A stretch of 64,000 nt of DNA, taken from positions 44,473,220 to 44,537,219 of the forward strand of contig OX387186.1 of assembly GCA_947561395.2 (NCBI GenBank), in the 5' to 3' direction. The DNA comes from Buxus sempervirens. Its lineage: Eukaryota; Streptophyta; Magnoliopsida; Buxales; Buxaceae. Position numbers and translations under genes: made by a program. The number at the start of each line of letters is the position of its first letter. The stretch's first letter is position 1. The notes beneath the pieces were generated by a model that saw nothing but the letters and a program-made list of their open reading frames with translations, searched no databases and was not told the origin of the DNA. Shown here one piece after another: positions 1-12,910 of this stretch.

Positions 1-3000
1 ACCCAAAACCCATTTTCCTCAGTTAATCCAATTCCAAACAGGACTTGTTTATTACACATAAGTTTTGCTGAAACCCTAGGCTGCTAGTCACATGGTGTTT
101 CATTAGAATAATGCAACTTTGTTTTGGCTTTTTCAACGCCCTAGATTCCCTAAAATCAACAGTGCCCTAGCAAGGGGGTTGAAAAACTTATCACAATCGT
201 AATCAACCTACTCCCTCTTCTTTATTTAATTTTATTAATGATTGAGGTGATATGATCTTGTATGTGCTCATCCACAGGGATTTTTATGGGTTCAACCTTA
301 GTTGTATCAGACGGCATCAAGCCCATCCTTACTTGATGTCCCAGGTGATGCATGGCTTTTTCTTTTTTTTTTTTGGTAGGGACAGGTGATGCATGGCTGA
401 TGGCTCAAAACTCATAACCCTGTATACTTAGTAGGTGATGAATAATTGGTGTGTACAGTGTACTTTTTAAGTCACATCTTGGGCTGTTGTTCGAATGTGT
501 TTTCCATCAATGCTTTAAGAACAAACAGGGGTCCTTATGGTTGGTTCAAAGCCATTCAATAGTGGTTCAAACTGGTTCGTTTCGATAACCGGCTAACATT
601 GCATGCTATCATAATCATCATAAGTCAGTTTTCACCAAAGTGGGATCGGTGACACGAATCTTTTCTCTCCATTAAGTTTTATCAAAAATCATATTTTCAG
701 TTAATTTATGTTTTTACATGCTATTATATATATATATCATCACAATAACACAAAATTCATCATAACTGCGGGTTTGAATGAACCAAAATAATCGGGATGA
801 ACAGAACTGATGAGTATGACATACTGATCTGAACCGGCAGGTTCGATCCGGTCTGTAAACAATGTTTCTATTAGTCAAATGAGGCTTAAATTAAGGAGGT
901 GCTGTAGTTGGAGAAGGTGAACCAGTTCTAACTATATGTAGTATTTTATTTTTTCCTGGTCCTACCCATTTTGTCTCTACATGGTAGGCATGATTGGATG
1001 GTGTTGCTGATACATGCATGGAAAAATATGCATTTAGGATAAAGACCTTCATATTATTTATTTTTCTCTTCTTTGAGTAGGTCCTTTGACCTTGAAACAG
1101 AATGCATGATTGATGGTGAGAGAAACCAGCAAGGGAAAAGGTTTCTATGAGTTGGATAGAGTGTGAACATGAGAAAAAAAACTCAATAAACAGTGAAAGA
1201 CAACACACTGTACCATGAAAATTAAAGGCCATGTGCAAAATCCTTCCATGGATATTCAAATTCTTTATCTTTGAGTGGGGAAATAAGTAAATGAGCATCC
1301 CTTATTGTTTTGGATATATATTAGGGTTGTCCATTTTTAAGGAGAGATATGATGGATGAGTTGTTAAATGATTGTCTCCTCCAATAAAGAAAGAAGAAAA
1401 TGAAGGTTCCTATCAATCACAAGAGGCATCTTTGGGAGGATAATTGAACATTGCAATGGAAAAGTCATCCCATCAGCAGTAATCTAACCACCAGTTATGC
1501 TTGTTTGTCTATATGTTTCATGGTGTTTCAAACTTATATTTGCAAGATGAGTATTTAAGAATTTGATTGAACTTGAATGTTTTGGTTTTCTTATTTTAAT
1601 AAAAGCTAGATTTTATCACATCCTACAAAGGTTTTGATGCATTTTATTTATTTATGATTATGTTGTTTACTTTTCAAATTTATCTAAAATGTTTTATTTT
1701 AAATGGTAATAAATTGGTTTAATTAATCAATATTATTAAATGATAAATATCACTGGAAATATCTCAAAGAAGGCTACTCAACAAGTCCAATTTACTGAAA
1801 CTAATAAATAAACTAGAAGCAATTTGCTTTTGAAATTTTTGACATTAATTTTTTATAAACTTGAAGCTATTTAATTTATGGTAAAAGACTTTCTTTTTAT
1901 TCAACATCTTGATACCATTTCTTGATTCTATCATTACTCATATGTGGCTTAGTTTCTATCATGATTGTTGAAGAATTTCTTGCTATCTCATATACTATAC
2001 CTAAAAAATCTTCATTTTTGTGTCTCTTTCTTTCTTTATAGCTTAATTTATGCAGGCAAGACTGTTCAATTAAGCCATTTTATGGCTAGTTTTGCATCTC
2101 AATTAGTGAGAATTAATGAAAGTTTGTAAATGCATCTTTCTTATTTGCCTCTTAAGTCATTAAAAGTTTAAAAACATCAATCAATGTTCCTACGAGGCTT
2201 CAGTTGTGAAGAAAAATAGTTAATTTTATACTAGAGGAGGCACGTGCATTATTGTAGAGCATATTTACATGGGATTCTTTTGGTGGTAGCTACGCAATAT
2301 GGACATGGTTAGTTGCCTAGATAAGATAGGAGTGTAGGTAGGTAGTTTTTTATTGGATACATGTATCTTTTTAAGGATTTTGAAAGGATTATTGGCGAAA
2401 CAAAAAGAGCCGGCCAAAATCTAGGAATATTCCAAAGTGAGTTCACTTAAATAATAGTAAAGAAATGGTGGATGGCTCTCATCATATTCAGCAAGTAGCT
2501 GAATGAAGCATTTGATTGATCAATATTATAGTAATTATGATGACATGGGTAAGATCTACTACCAAAAACCTTCAATGATAGATATATAACCATGAGCTTT
2601 TCCCGTGAGATTTAAGAAAAGCATTTGATTAATCAAATGGCTTGGTATGATGAATGCCTCAATCTATAGTTTCTTAGATGCTCTATTGAAAAAGAGCATT
2701 AATTGGTAATCCAAGTTCGACAACAAGCTAGTGTTTTCTTTCCAACAACTTGCTTTGTCTTGTAAAATTGCATGTAATTCACTTATTAGTGCCTGGAAAT
2801 TGCACGAATGTTGTCCTTAAATTCTCCCCATTCATCACATTGGAATTGTGTTTCATACACATTATCAACAGTTTTCAAAAACTTACCAAAACTTGTGACA
2901 AAACCTAATTAAAGTGATACATTCAAGTGAATCATGAGTATTATTAATGAAAGCAACATAATATTAAAAATATTGGATAGAAAGGAATGGATGAAAGAGA

Positions 3001-3262
3001 AATCATAGTGAATATTTGAAAATGGGCTTTTCTCCTCTTATTTTTTCCTTAATAAAAAGATCCTCAGTAAACTGAAGATTAATAGTGGGTTTGGTACATG
3101 TTTTGTCAAAATCCAACCCATTGCCATCCCTACTCACGGGATGATATCATTTGCCGCCATTTGACATGCATGCAGCATATGTGAGATGTTGCCATGTGGA
3201 GCATCTCATGGTTTGGCTTTTTTTTCAAAAAGTTTTTTTTCCCCAAAAACAAACACCTCAAC
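1..3262. other. intergenic, no gene recognised
   Basis: AT-rich sequence with only short, low-quality open frames and no recognisable protein motif on either strand. It contains one tiny retroposon-like insert (342-398, listed separately). Around 540-860 there are runs rich in GGTTC/AACCGG resembling decayed hAT-type MITE sequence, but no ends could be fixed. Confidence 0.6.
342..398 (-). mobile_element. minimal retroposon tail with 16-bp target duplication
   Basis: A 16-bp direct repeat (CAGGTGATGCATGGCT at 342-357 and 383-398) flanks a 25-bp insert (358-382). On the minus strand the insert reads as a short non-coding piece ending in ACC followed by a run of A. That is the layout of a LINE/SINE 3' tail inserted by target-primed reverse transcription and cut short at its 5' end. 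The repeat and the A tract are seen directly; the mechanism is inferred. Confidence 0.6.
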
Positions 3263-6200
3263 TATAACGCCCTGGTTCCGGGTCAATTTTTCCATACCAA
3301 AGGAGTTATTGAATGTGGGCCCAAACAACTAAAATCCAAAATATTTTAAAACTTTTATTACTTTCATTATCAGAGTGTTTATGCGGAAACATAATAAAAT
3401 AAAGTTCATTTCATTTAACTTAACAATTACAAGAACTTTTAAACTCATGACTGGTTCACATCTACTGACTACCCTTTACATAATATCCCAATGCTCGTCA
3501 TCATTGCCAAGAATACCTGAAAAATAGGGAAAACTAGAGTGAGATAAAAATCTCAGAAAGTAGCGATATGCATGCATTAAAACAATCCATGTTTATATAA
3601 AATAAGTCATGAGGTATACGATTAAATCAAAACAACAATAATATAAATGATAATAAATAAATCACGGCAAACAGCAAACCACACCTGTGACATCATGGGA
3701 CTAATAAAATTTTTAAACTGGAGTTTTCTACAGACATGTGCCAATATGCTACCTAACCGATTTACAGGTGGACCAGCCAATACTGGACAGGCTATTCAAC
3801 ACCCAGCGGAAGTACTCAACCTATACAGGAGTGAGTTAGCATGTACGAACCAACCTATACATGAGTAGGTAACATAGCGACCGACCTATATAGGAGCAGT
3901 ATCCTCCTCAAGATAATGGAATGCCTATGACACAGAATAAGAAACTCCAGAAAACAATTTCATTTACTGGCTACTCTATAGATCCATGTAAGAACTAAGC
4001 CTGTTAGACACAACTCACAATCCAAAAACTCTAAATAACTTAATAACATATTAATCAATACTATAATAAAAGCGTACACCATGAGATAGCCACAATAGCG
4101 GAGATACAATCGTACCAGAAACATAACCGCAATAGTGGAATAAATAGTATGGCAATAGCCAAATCCCATATGTAATACAACAACCCATGTACGTGGAGAC
4201 ATATACATGTCAATAATCTCATTAATGAAACACGTAGTAATTGCATCTCTAGCACAGGAGGACACATTTCTACTGTAGGAGGAATACACATTTTTACCGT
4301 AAAGGATTACACATCTTTATCATACAGGATTACACATCTCTACAACAGAGGATTACCCATCTCTGCCATAAAAGTAAGTATCAACTCAACCACAGGAAGT
4401 AGTATCACTCAATCGTAATAGAAAGAAGAATAAATTCCGTCATTAACCCCAAAACCGTGAATAAATCCTATAATCAAATGTTACAATTGATGCTGTGCCT
4501 GAGTCATTATTATTTAAGTTTTTGTCATGTTTTAGTTCACATTCCTAAACACTAACAATGTTTCTAATTCTTGTCTAAAACTTCCCTATGTCTATGATCT
4601 AATAATATCCAAATTTCATTTAAAGCCTAAGGTGTCAAAACTTAGTAACTTTGTTATTTAGTTCATCCAAAAGGTAACTTAGGTCTGTATTGAAGTTTAA
4701 GAATAGGTTAGGTTACCCAAAATCAGATCTAAATAGGTTGTAACCTCTTTCTACTCAAAACATCTCCAAAAATTTCATCTTCACAATCATCGTCCCAAAT
4801 TACTATCCTTTAATCCAAATTTAATTCCGCCACTTCCTACATCTCAAATTATCCTAATTACAGGTGTTACAACTTTAAAATTTACAGAAAAATCATTAAA
4901 ATGGATTTGGGCTTGAATCTCAAAAATCTGAAAATTCTGACAGAGGCCGCTCGACTGGGAGCTCAAGCGGTCTGTTGGGCGACCTCTACTGGTAAGTTTC
5001 TTCTTAAGCTGCTTGCAATGGTGCTCGAGCAGTAATCCGGGCATTGGGTATCAGGTTTAATTTTAATTCTGTTTCAGAACACATAGGCGGGGCACCTGCA
5101 TTTGCTTTCGAGTGATCACTCGAGTGCTCGGCCAATTTCACTATTTTTCTGGGTTTTTTAGATTTTCGAAATTTCTCATATTTTATGGTTTTATATTGCT
5201 TCTAAACATCTAAATTTCATTCTAAAATACTTCTAAGACAATCCTAACATAATCTCAGTGATTAAAAGTGGATCTAAGTCTTTCCAACCGAATTAAATCT
5301 CCTATAAGCAACACTTTTCTAAATTCTTGAATGAGCATGAAAACAAAAACCATCATATAAATCACCAACTTTATCAAATGAAATCTGAATCAAAATAAAC
5401 CACGACTAAACATCTAAAACATACGTAAAACATGCAGATTCTCCAGTTTTCAAAGGGGTTTGTTACTTGCCTCTATATAAACTCAATCTGCCTAAATCCC
5501 TGACTGTCCACCACTTTTCTGTGCTTGATCGCACTCCTTTAGACTTCTCCAAATCCAATCTCCACCGTTCAAATTGAAGTTCTTTGTGTGTAGATCAAAA
5601 CCACCAAGTTTGAGGTTGATCCAATGGCTGGATTGCTCTAGATCTCCACTCGAACAGGGCTGATTGGCCATCTGCAGCTCTACCCTTTCTTCCTAAAATC
5701 TCCTCCTCTCTATTCTCTTTCTATTTTCTCCAGGTCTTATGCACGAAATTCTCTAAAACTTCTCTTTTATAGGCTCACTAATAAGCAACCCTAATTAGGT
5801 TATCCCCATTTTAAATTTTAAAACTATTTCCTTCTTTACCCCTCTTCCTAATTATTTACCTTAAACTTTTCTTTTAAATAATTTTCTAATTAATTTCGTG
5901 CTAATTCTCATCCTAAATATTAAATTTTAATAAACACTTATCATCCTCCCATATTACTAAAATTAAGAAGCCTATATATTATAATTACAATTAAGTCCCT
6001 TTTTCTTTCTTTTAAACCCCCAAATTCATTATTTTAAATCCAACTAACTAAAATTTGGTCTAGTTAAGTTTCTTAACTTAATAATTAATTATTTTTATTC
6101 TTTCCATGAATTTGACTAATTGGAAATGACCAAGATATCATTTTCTTTAATATCCCTTCTTAATCTTTAAATCCCTTCTCAAGTCCTCAAATATTATTAT

Positions 6201-6391
6201 TCTTATTATTTCTCTTCATAATTTGAGATTTCAAACTTAAATATTAGTTCTTCAAGTTCTCCTTTATAATATAAGTTAGATTCCTATTTTTTTTCCTCTT
6301 TAATTACCTTTACTTCTAAATCTCTCTAATTTATTCATTAATTAATTATTTATTGATTTATTTTATTTTAGGAAAAATCCAGGGTTTTATA
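3263..6391. mobile_element. probable solo LTR, about 3.1 kb
   Basis: The left end begins TATAACGCCCTGG and the right end finishes CCAGGGTTTTATA, an imperfect terminal inverted repeat. It could be a decayed TGTAACGCC...ACA LTR end pair in which C-to-T changes have altered the termini. It is flanked by TCAAC (3258-3262) and TCAAT (6392-6396), a 5-bp duplication with one mismatch. No internal second copy of either end and no gag/pol coding sequence is visible, so it reads as a solo LTR rather than a full element. Inside are minisatellite-like runs at about 3780-3900 and 4245-4370. Lineage unknown; Ty3/gypsy is possible. Confidence 0.5.
4245..4370. repeat. degenerate 24-28 bp minisatellite inside LTR
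   Basis: About five diverged tandem units built round GGATTACACATCTCTAC. They sit inside the 3.1 kb solo LTR candidate and are probably part of the element. Confidence 0.6.
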
Positions 6392-7319
6392 TCAATAGTT
6401 GAATGCTTTATGTGTCATCATCTGAATCAAACTACAGAGTATAGAGTAAGGTTGGTAATGGATCGAATAAGGTATGGATCCACTATGACCCAAATTCGAA
6501 AAAAAAATAAAATAAAACCGATATTCAAATTCAATTTGAAATCCGACGAATCTTATAAACCCGAATTCGAATTCGAAACTGAATACATATATAGCATCTG
6601 AATTCGAATATTCAGCTAAAAATTTTAAGCTTATTTGAATTTGAACTAAACTGAATAACCAAAATCCAAAGATTTTGAACCTAAAACTCTAAAATCAATT
6701 TTAACTATTAAAGCAAATTTTACCTAGAGGTGGCAATTTGTGACTCGTGACCCGCCAACCCGCCCGGTCTTAGGTGGGTTTGGGTTGACTGTTTCAATTC
6801 GTGGGTTGGGTTCGCATCATGAATTCTCAACCCGATTATAAACGGGTTAGGGTTAGGGTTTGACCCCTCAACCCGAAATGACCAGATTAGTTTTTTGGGT
6901 AATATAAGTTTGGAACATTATACTAACAATAGTTGTGGCTATTCAACCTTTCCTCTTTTAATATCAATAACGACAAAGGATAAAAGAGAAGAAAGATTTT
7001 CTAGATATAAATATTTCAAATTTCTTAGCCTCTACTAATATAAATTGAGGCCTTGATGACAAGTAAAGTCTTTTAAGGCTTTAATATTATGTTTAGCTTT
7101 TTTCTTCATGTTATTTTAGTTCTATCTTAATGATTGTTGTGTTATTATGCTTGTTAGGTGTGTTTCGATATTAGAATGAATTAAAAAAAAATAGAATTTG
7201 CATAGACTTTTGTAAGCACCTCATTTTTTCGCTCCCGGAAAAACCAGAAATGCAAACCGTGGACAGAAAGTCAAACCCCAAGGGGTGAAAAGTTGACTTT
7301 TTGATCAAGTGAAAATTGG

Positions 7320-7860
7320 CCACCTCGCTTTATATCATCGGATAGAGAATCCCGACACGGTTCCAACGCAACTGAGTTTGCAGGAATCGGAGTCCGGATG
7401 AGGGTTCTGCGGGCGGTCAAACTTGAGCAGAGCCAAAAGTTGACTTTCTGCTAAAATCCGATCCAGAGGCCTACCCCTAGGTCATTGGATAGAGAATATC
7501 GACACGGTTCCAACGCAACTGAGTTTGCAGGAATCGGGGTCCGGATGAAGGTCCTGCGGGCGGTCAAACTTGAGCAGAGCCAAAAGTTGACTTTCTGCTA
7601 AAATCCGATCCAGATACCTTACTCTATATCATTGGATAGAGAATCTCGACACGATTCCAACGCAACTGAGTTTGCAGGAATCGGGGTCCGGATGAAGGTT
7701 CTGCGGGCGGTCAAACCTGAGCAGAGCCAAAAGTTGACTTTCTGCTAAAATCCGATCCAGAGGCCTACCCCTAGGTCATCGGATAGAGGGCTCCGATACG
7801 ATTCTAACGCAACTGATTTTGCCCGAATCAGAGTTCGGATGAAGAAGATGTAAGCAGTTG
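7320..7860. repeat. 147-bp tandem repeat array in LTR
   Basis: The motif GATAGAG recurs at 7341, 7488, 7635 and 7782, giving three successive spacings of exactly 147 bp. Units share CAACGCAACTGAGTTTGCAG, GGTCCGGATGA and CAAAAGTTGACTTTCTGC. The fourth unit is truncated and diverged. Confidence 0.9.
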
Positions 7861-8039
7861 AAGTTCTAGGACAGCGTGCCAGAAAACTGCACAAGTGGCA
7901 AAAGTCTGCACACGTGGCAAGCAGCAGAGCAAAAAGGTCCCAGGGATTGAATCTGTAATTACCCAAATCAGTGAAAAATATCTCAATGGTAAAGCTGCAG
8001 ATATCCAAGGGTATCAGGGACTAGATCCATAAGCATCAA

Positions 8040-8205
8040 AACTTGAGAAAATATCCCAGGGACCAATCTGTAAATATCCAAAAGTATCAGGGACTAAATC
8101 TGTAAATACCAAAAGTATCAAGGACTAAATCTGTAAATATCCAAAAGTATCAGGGACTAAATCTGTAAAAATCCAAAGTTCCAGGGACCAATCCGTAAAT
8201 ATTAG
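8040..8205. repeat. about 32-bp tandem repeat in LTR
   Basis: Five imperfect units of the type CAGGGACTAAATCTGTAAAT with CCAAAAGTAT spacers, directly after the 147-bp array and within the same LTR. Confidence 0.8.
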
Positions 8206-11200
8206 GATTTGATCATGATTGCTGTCCCCTATGGGCATGCATGGGCATCACTCATGCATGCCACCCCTCATACATCTCTCTCTCCCTCTCTCTCCCACAT
8301 GGGCATCATCACCATCATACATGCATGCATCATGCATACTTTTTCTCTCTCTCCCCCTAATGATTAATGTTCCCTATGCATGCACCCCCCATGCATCATC
8401 CATGCATGCCACCCCTCATACAATTCTCTCTCTCTCTCTCTCTCCCATGATTGTGCCCCCCATGCATGCATACCCATCCCACATGCCACATAATAAAACC
8501 CCCCAAAGCCACATACGTAGGGGTCTTCTCCCATTTGGTGCAGATTTTTTATCTTCAAGGCATTTTTCTCCTCTCCAACTTCTCCATTCTCTCTCCCAAG
8601 CTCTCTTCTCTCCCCTACGGTTGGAGCTCATTGGTGGCTCTCCATCTTTCTCACCTCTCCATTCTCCCATTCAAACAAGAGAGGAGCAGCTGCTGTTGGT
8701 GCAAGAAGGAAGCTACTCCAGCCCTTGCCTGGCTCCAAGGAAGCTTCACACCCAGTCCCCAAGGATATAAGTCCCCAAGGTGAGCTCCTTCCCACCTTTT
8801 ATTTAACATAGGTGAACATGAGATAGATTGAAGCATGTAAGGTCTCATGCATATGGAAATATTTCTGTTGTGCATTTCGTGTGCATTTTTCTCTCTTTTG
8901 CCATCTCTTTTCATGATAATACAAGAGCAACTACCCTTTAAAGGTAAGATTTTCGTTTGAGCAAAAGGGAAGAAGAGGTTTTTCTTTAGGCTTGGCTTTA
9001 AAGTATTGTAAGGTTGCTGTTTTTTTACTCTAATAATATTGTTATGTTCTCTTTCATTTTACTAGAGGAGCATGTTCCTCTCACTTCATCTAATGTGTCC
9101 CATGAGTAACCCCCCTTTCTCTTCCCTTCTTTAAGTGATCTCCTTTTTTTTTATTAAGTATGTTAGGTTCGTATAAACGGGTGAAAATCATATATTGAGC
9201 ATGCTCGATCTCATTTTTAATTTCATTTATATATGATTTAGATATTGTTGTAAATGTGTGTGAAATCTCTCTATCATCCACCATCATTTGGAGCTCGGGT
9301 GTTGTTCTTTTAGGATCATGTAAGCACTTCCCTTATCTACTGTTTTTATGTGATTCATCATGACTTTTGTTTCTTTCTATCTACTGATTTTGGCCTCATA
9401 AAGTCACCACTACATGGCTTTGTACATGTCCTATTTGAATGCTTATTTCCTCTCTTGTTATGAATATGCCTAGGTGTTTGTGTGTACCATAGTCTAATGT
9501 GAGTTAGAAGGAATATAAAATCTGTTTGCTAGTTTTTTTTTGTGTAAGCATGAATAAACACGCTCACACATGTATATATTGATGTGAAATATGCCCATCA
9601 AAGTGAGTTACATGTTATTCCTTATTTTTAGGATCATGGAAAAAGGATGTTTTATTGATTGTTTTTACATGCTATACCAAGGTTTTGTTTCATGTTAGCT
9701 GCTGATTTTTTATTTATCACATGAAGCCACTCCATGTAGCTTCACACACTTTCCATAAGCATGTTTGTTCCCTCATGTATTAGGAACATGTCTAGTGGCT
9801 CTAAGCATGGCACCATCTAGCAAAGCATGTATGCATGGAAATCTAGCTTTGGTTTTTATGGTCTACTTTATTGTTTAGTTAAATTTTAACTTAAAAATGC
9901 ATTTCTTGGTTTGATATTCTCCCATGTACAATAAGAGTTTGTTTCTTTTTTTAGCAAAGAAACTAAAGTAGGGATATCCAAATCCCTACTCATTCTTTTG
10001 ATTTGGATCGGAGGGAGGAAGCCCTCCACCCATTCCCTTTGAGTTTGGTTTTGGAAACACCAAAAAGAGGAGCCAAATGGCCTCATTCGAACAACAGTGG
10101 GCCTTCCAACGAGGCCCACCAAGCCCAATAAACCCTAAAGCATGAAAGTAAGCAACTTAAGCAATCTAACCAAACCAGGCGGGCCAAACCCCATGCAGCC
10201 CACCCGAGCTTGATTTGTTGAATGTAATATGTGATAGATAGCATGGTTTGGCCGAGACCAAGGGCTAGGGCCTACCGGGCCCGCCAAGCCCATTAACCGA
10301 ACCAAGTAAGGGTGCAAACCCTAAGCTTCAAGGAATCTAGGCTTTCAAGCCCAAAACTGGACCATGGGCCCCAAGCCCAATGTCCAATGCACTTTGTCAA
10401 ATATTAAACAAGATAAATCTAAAAATACTTTGACAACTATCTTGGGAGGCCCACCCAGGGGCCCACAAACCAATCCGGCCCACCTTTTGCATGAAAAGCA
10501 CTTAATCTCCAAAAGACCAAACCTAAGTAAAATCAACTCATTAACCAAAGCCCATAGGGCCTCCCAGGTTAGACAAAGGCCCACCAAGGGCACATGGGCT
10601 AACTTAAGCCCACCAAGGGCACCGTGGGCCTTCCAATGGGGCCCACCCAATCAGACTCGGGCCACTAAGTAAAGCAAAGATAAAATCAACTAAAGGGACC
10701 CACACCCACTCAGGTGGTCCCGCCAAGACCCAATATGAATTACATGCTGGATTAGGAATCGGGTGAGAACCAAGTAAAACGCTGATTCAAGTCAGGGAAC
10801 CCACGGGACCCGTCATCCGACGGGGTGGACTGGGGTGTCTACGGACTTCCCCCGACCACAACCGAGAACCGACTTAGAATCTCAAGCCGCAGACCAAAGC
10901 CCTAATAGACAAACTTAGGCACCCAGGTGTCCGCATGCACCTCGTCAGGCGGTGGCGACTCCGAATTACCCCGTGCCGCGTTTCCCACGCGCGCACAACT
11001 TTGATATTAGAATGAATTAAAATTTTTAATTTTTAGTAATAATTTAAATTATTTAAACGGGTTGGTGGGTTGGAGCAAGTTAGAGCAGGTTGGGATATTC
11101 CAACCTGTTTATTAAACAGGCGGATTCGGGTTGAGCCTTGGCTTATTAACCCCCTATATCAACTCGAACCGAACCCGGCCCATTGCCACCTCTAATTTTA

Positions 11201-11599
11201 ACTATCAATTTCAACATCAAAACTAGTGAGCTTTAAAAATATTAAAGCAAGACATGAGTTAAAGACTATTAAATAGTCTAGCACAAACGTTAAAACTCCA
11301 TAATACAAATCTGAAATACACTAATACAAGTCCATCCAATAAATAAGCTACAAGAAAAATATACTATATTATAGTATATTGATTTCGGTTTGGATCCTAT
11401 TTAGATAAGATATAGAAATATTCGAATTTAAATCCAAATTTTGTCAAATCCAAAATTCAATATCCTTATCCAAAGCACAGATCTATGTCTCATATCTGAA
11501 TTTGAATTTTTTTGGATCCGCGGATAAATATTTGACCCATTGCCAACCCTACTAGTACATGACTCTTCCGTTTTTCAATCACAAAATCCGGAGGCATAC

Positions 11600-11740
11600 A
11601 ATAGGGCCCATTATACGTCAAACCCCAGATGAAGGGAAAGACTGTGGGACGACATTGGGCCCCGGCCCACTACAACCTCTACAATGCACAGGAGCGTGCC
11701 CACTTACCTCTCTGTTTCGTCGCCATCAGTAGCTAGCAAG
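11600..11740 (+). promoter_or_regulatory. promoter and non-coding first exon of PORR gene
   Basis: Site II-type motifs (GGCCCA/TGGGCC) lie at 11604-11610 and 11656-11669. Such motifs are common in promoters of plant nuclear genes for organelle proteins. A good splice donor (CAAG|GTAAGG) follows 11740, and an acceptor (CTCTGCAG|G) ends at 12633, implying a 5'-UTR intron of 893 bp. The transcription start is not visible; it is placed only roughly between the motifs and the donor. Confidence 0.45.
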
Positions 11741-12910
11741 GTAAGGGGGTCTCTCTTTCTGAAACACGATCAACAGTGCGTTTTAGACGATTTTTTGTGC
11801 ATTTATCAGTGGTTTCTTCTTCAGGAGCAATTTGGTTTTCGCTCTTCCCTTTTTAAATATGAATTGTTTTAGCCAGTATAGTTTCTTAATATGAATTGGT
11901 CTGTTATGTCAATAGTTATTTCATCATGCACTTGATATGTTTGTGAGAAGGTCGACAAGAAGCGAAGTATTTCAGTTTGCTTTTACCGTAGTTTCAAACA
12001 TGCTCATGTGCAGATAGTGACGCTTAATATTTTTAGAGGTTGTTGTGATGTGTGTGTTTGTTTACAATAATAAACTTTATGTAGATCAATATGCAATGTT
12101 TGTGAACATTTCAGAAACACTATTTAGTTGAACTTCCCATTTTATGGAAGTTGGATTATCTGATGGAATGTTTTCATAATAGCAATAAGCTCTGTCATGG
12201 CACAGTGGTGGGCGAAGTTGTGTGTGCATGATGTTCTAATTTTTTTATCAAATCAACAGCTAAAGTTGACAAATCATCTTATTAATGAAGATTTTTTTTA
12301 TAAGATGTTCATTACAAGTTTAACGGTGATGAGGATCTAATTAGTTATGGAAATTGCCCACCTTGCACCATTTGGTGGCTAGGAATTAGGTTAGAAGATG
12401 AAACTACACAAGGAATGCAAGTTTGTTGACCCCGAGTCAATAGAAAACTGTAAATGGACACACAGCGTCAAATTGTTATTTCAAACTATAAATTGCAAGA
12501 TTTATAGTGATTTTAGTAGAGGCGTTCTGAGGTTTAGGTTTTGGGATGATTCTTAGAAAAGGGGTTTTTTGGTGTTGAGAAAAATGAAGTGGTTTTTTCA
12601 TAATCATATCTGAATCCTTTTACTTCTCTGCAGGTTGGGACCTATAAAATCTAAGCGAAGAGATTCACCAAGCCGTTCAATTCAGTTTCAGTCATAAGAT
12701 GACTCTTTCTATTCATTGTTCATTATACCTGTCCTAAGGATGATTAGTAACGACATTTTCATCAAAAGGAACCCCATAATTGCTTTCATCCTGATATGGT
12801 GTTTTGCCTAATAAAAGAAATGATTGTTGGATCTTATTATAAGTCTGCAGTCCAAACGTTGAAGCTCTAACCTCAGAGGGATCCATTTTTAGAAAATGCA
12901 CTGAGGAGCC

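Larger units (their letters stand above)
7211..10997. mobile_element. solo LTR, 3.8 kb, TG...CA, TSD ACTTT
   Basis: The element starts TGTAAGCACCTCA and ends GCGCGCACA, and is flanked on both sides by ACTTT (7206-7210 and 10998-11002). TG...CA ends with a 5-bp duplication define an LTR-retrotransposon product. Neither terminus recurs inside and no gag/pol reading frame is present, so this is a solo LTR left by recombination. The motif GGTGGCGACTCC near the 3' end resembles LTR ends of the Tat/Ogre branch of Ty3/gypsy (inference). It contains 147-bp tandem repeats, a five-fold 32-bp repeat and CT/ATGC-rich runs. Open frames here, such as one at 8219-8770, are low-complexity and not genes. Confidence 0.85.
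6725..11194. mobile_element. hAT-like element split by a solo LTR
   Basis: The left terminus TAGAGGTGGCAATTTG pairs with the right terminus CATTGCCACCTCTA. The flanks ATTTTACC (6717-6724) and ATTTTAAC (11195-11202) form an 8-bp target duplication with one difference, as expected of hAT transposition. No transposase is visible. Without the nested LTR and its duplication the element would be about 0.68 kb, so it is non-autonomous. The GGGTTGGG/AACCCGCC-rich ends are typical of this MITE class. Confidence 0.75.
6447..11551. mobile_element. outer hAT-like non-autonomous element, interrupted
   Basis: The left end reads TAAGGTTGGTAATGGATC. The right end, reverse complemented, reads TAGGGTTGGCAATGGGTC, so the two ends pair as terminal inverted repeats. 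The sequence just inside both ends is rich in AATTCGAATTC-like runs, another sign of one parent element. I could not find a convincing 8-bp target duplication, so its age or exact ends are uncertain. It has been entered by a second hAT-like element (6725-11194). Confidence 0.45.

Noticed and set aside
6843..6862. Telomere-like GGGTTAGGGTTAGGGTTT
   Set aside because: Only two to three units inside a hAT-like end rich in GGGTT words; not an interstitial telomere array.
8219..8783. 183- and 110-residue plus-strand open frames
   Set aside because: They lie inside the solo LTR, are made of ATGCATG and CTCTCT runs, overlap in several frames, and show no domain.
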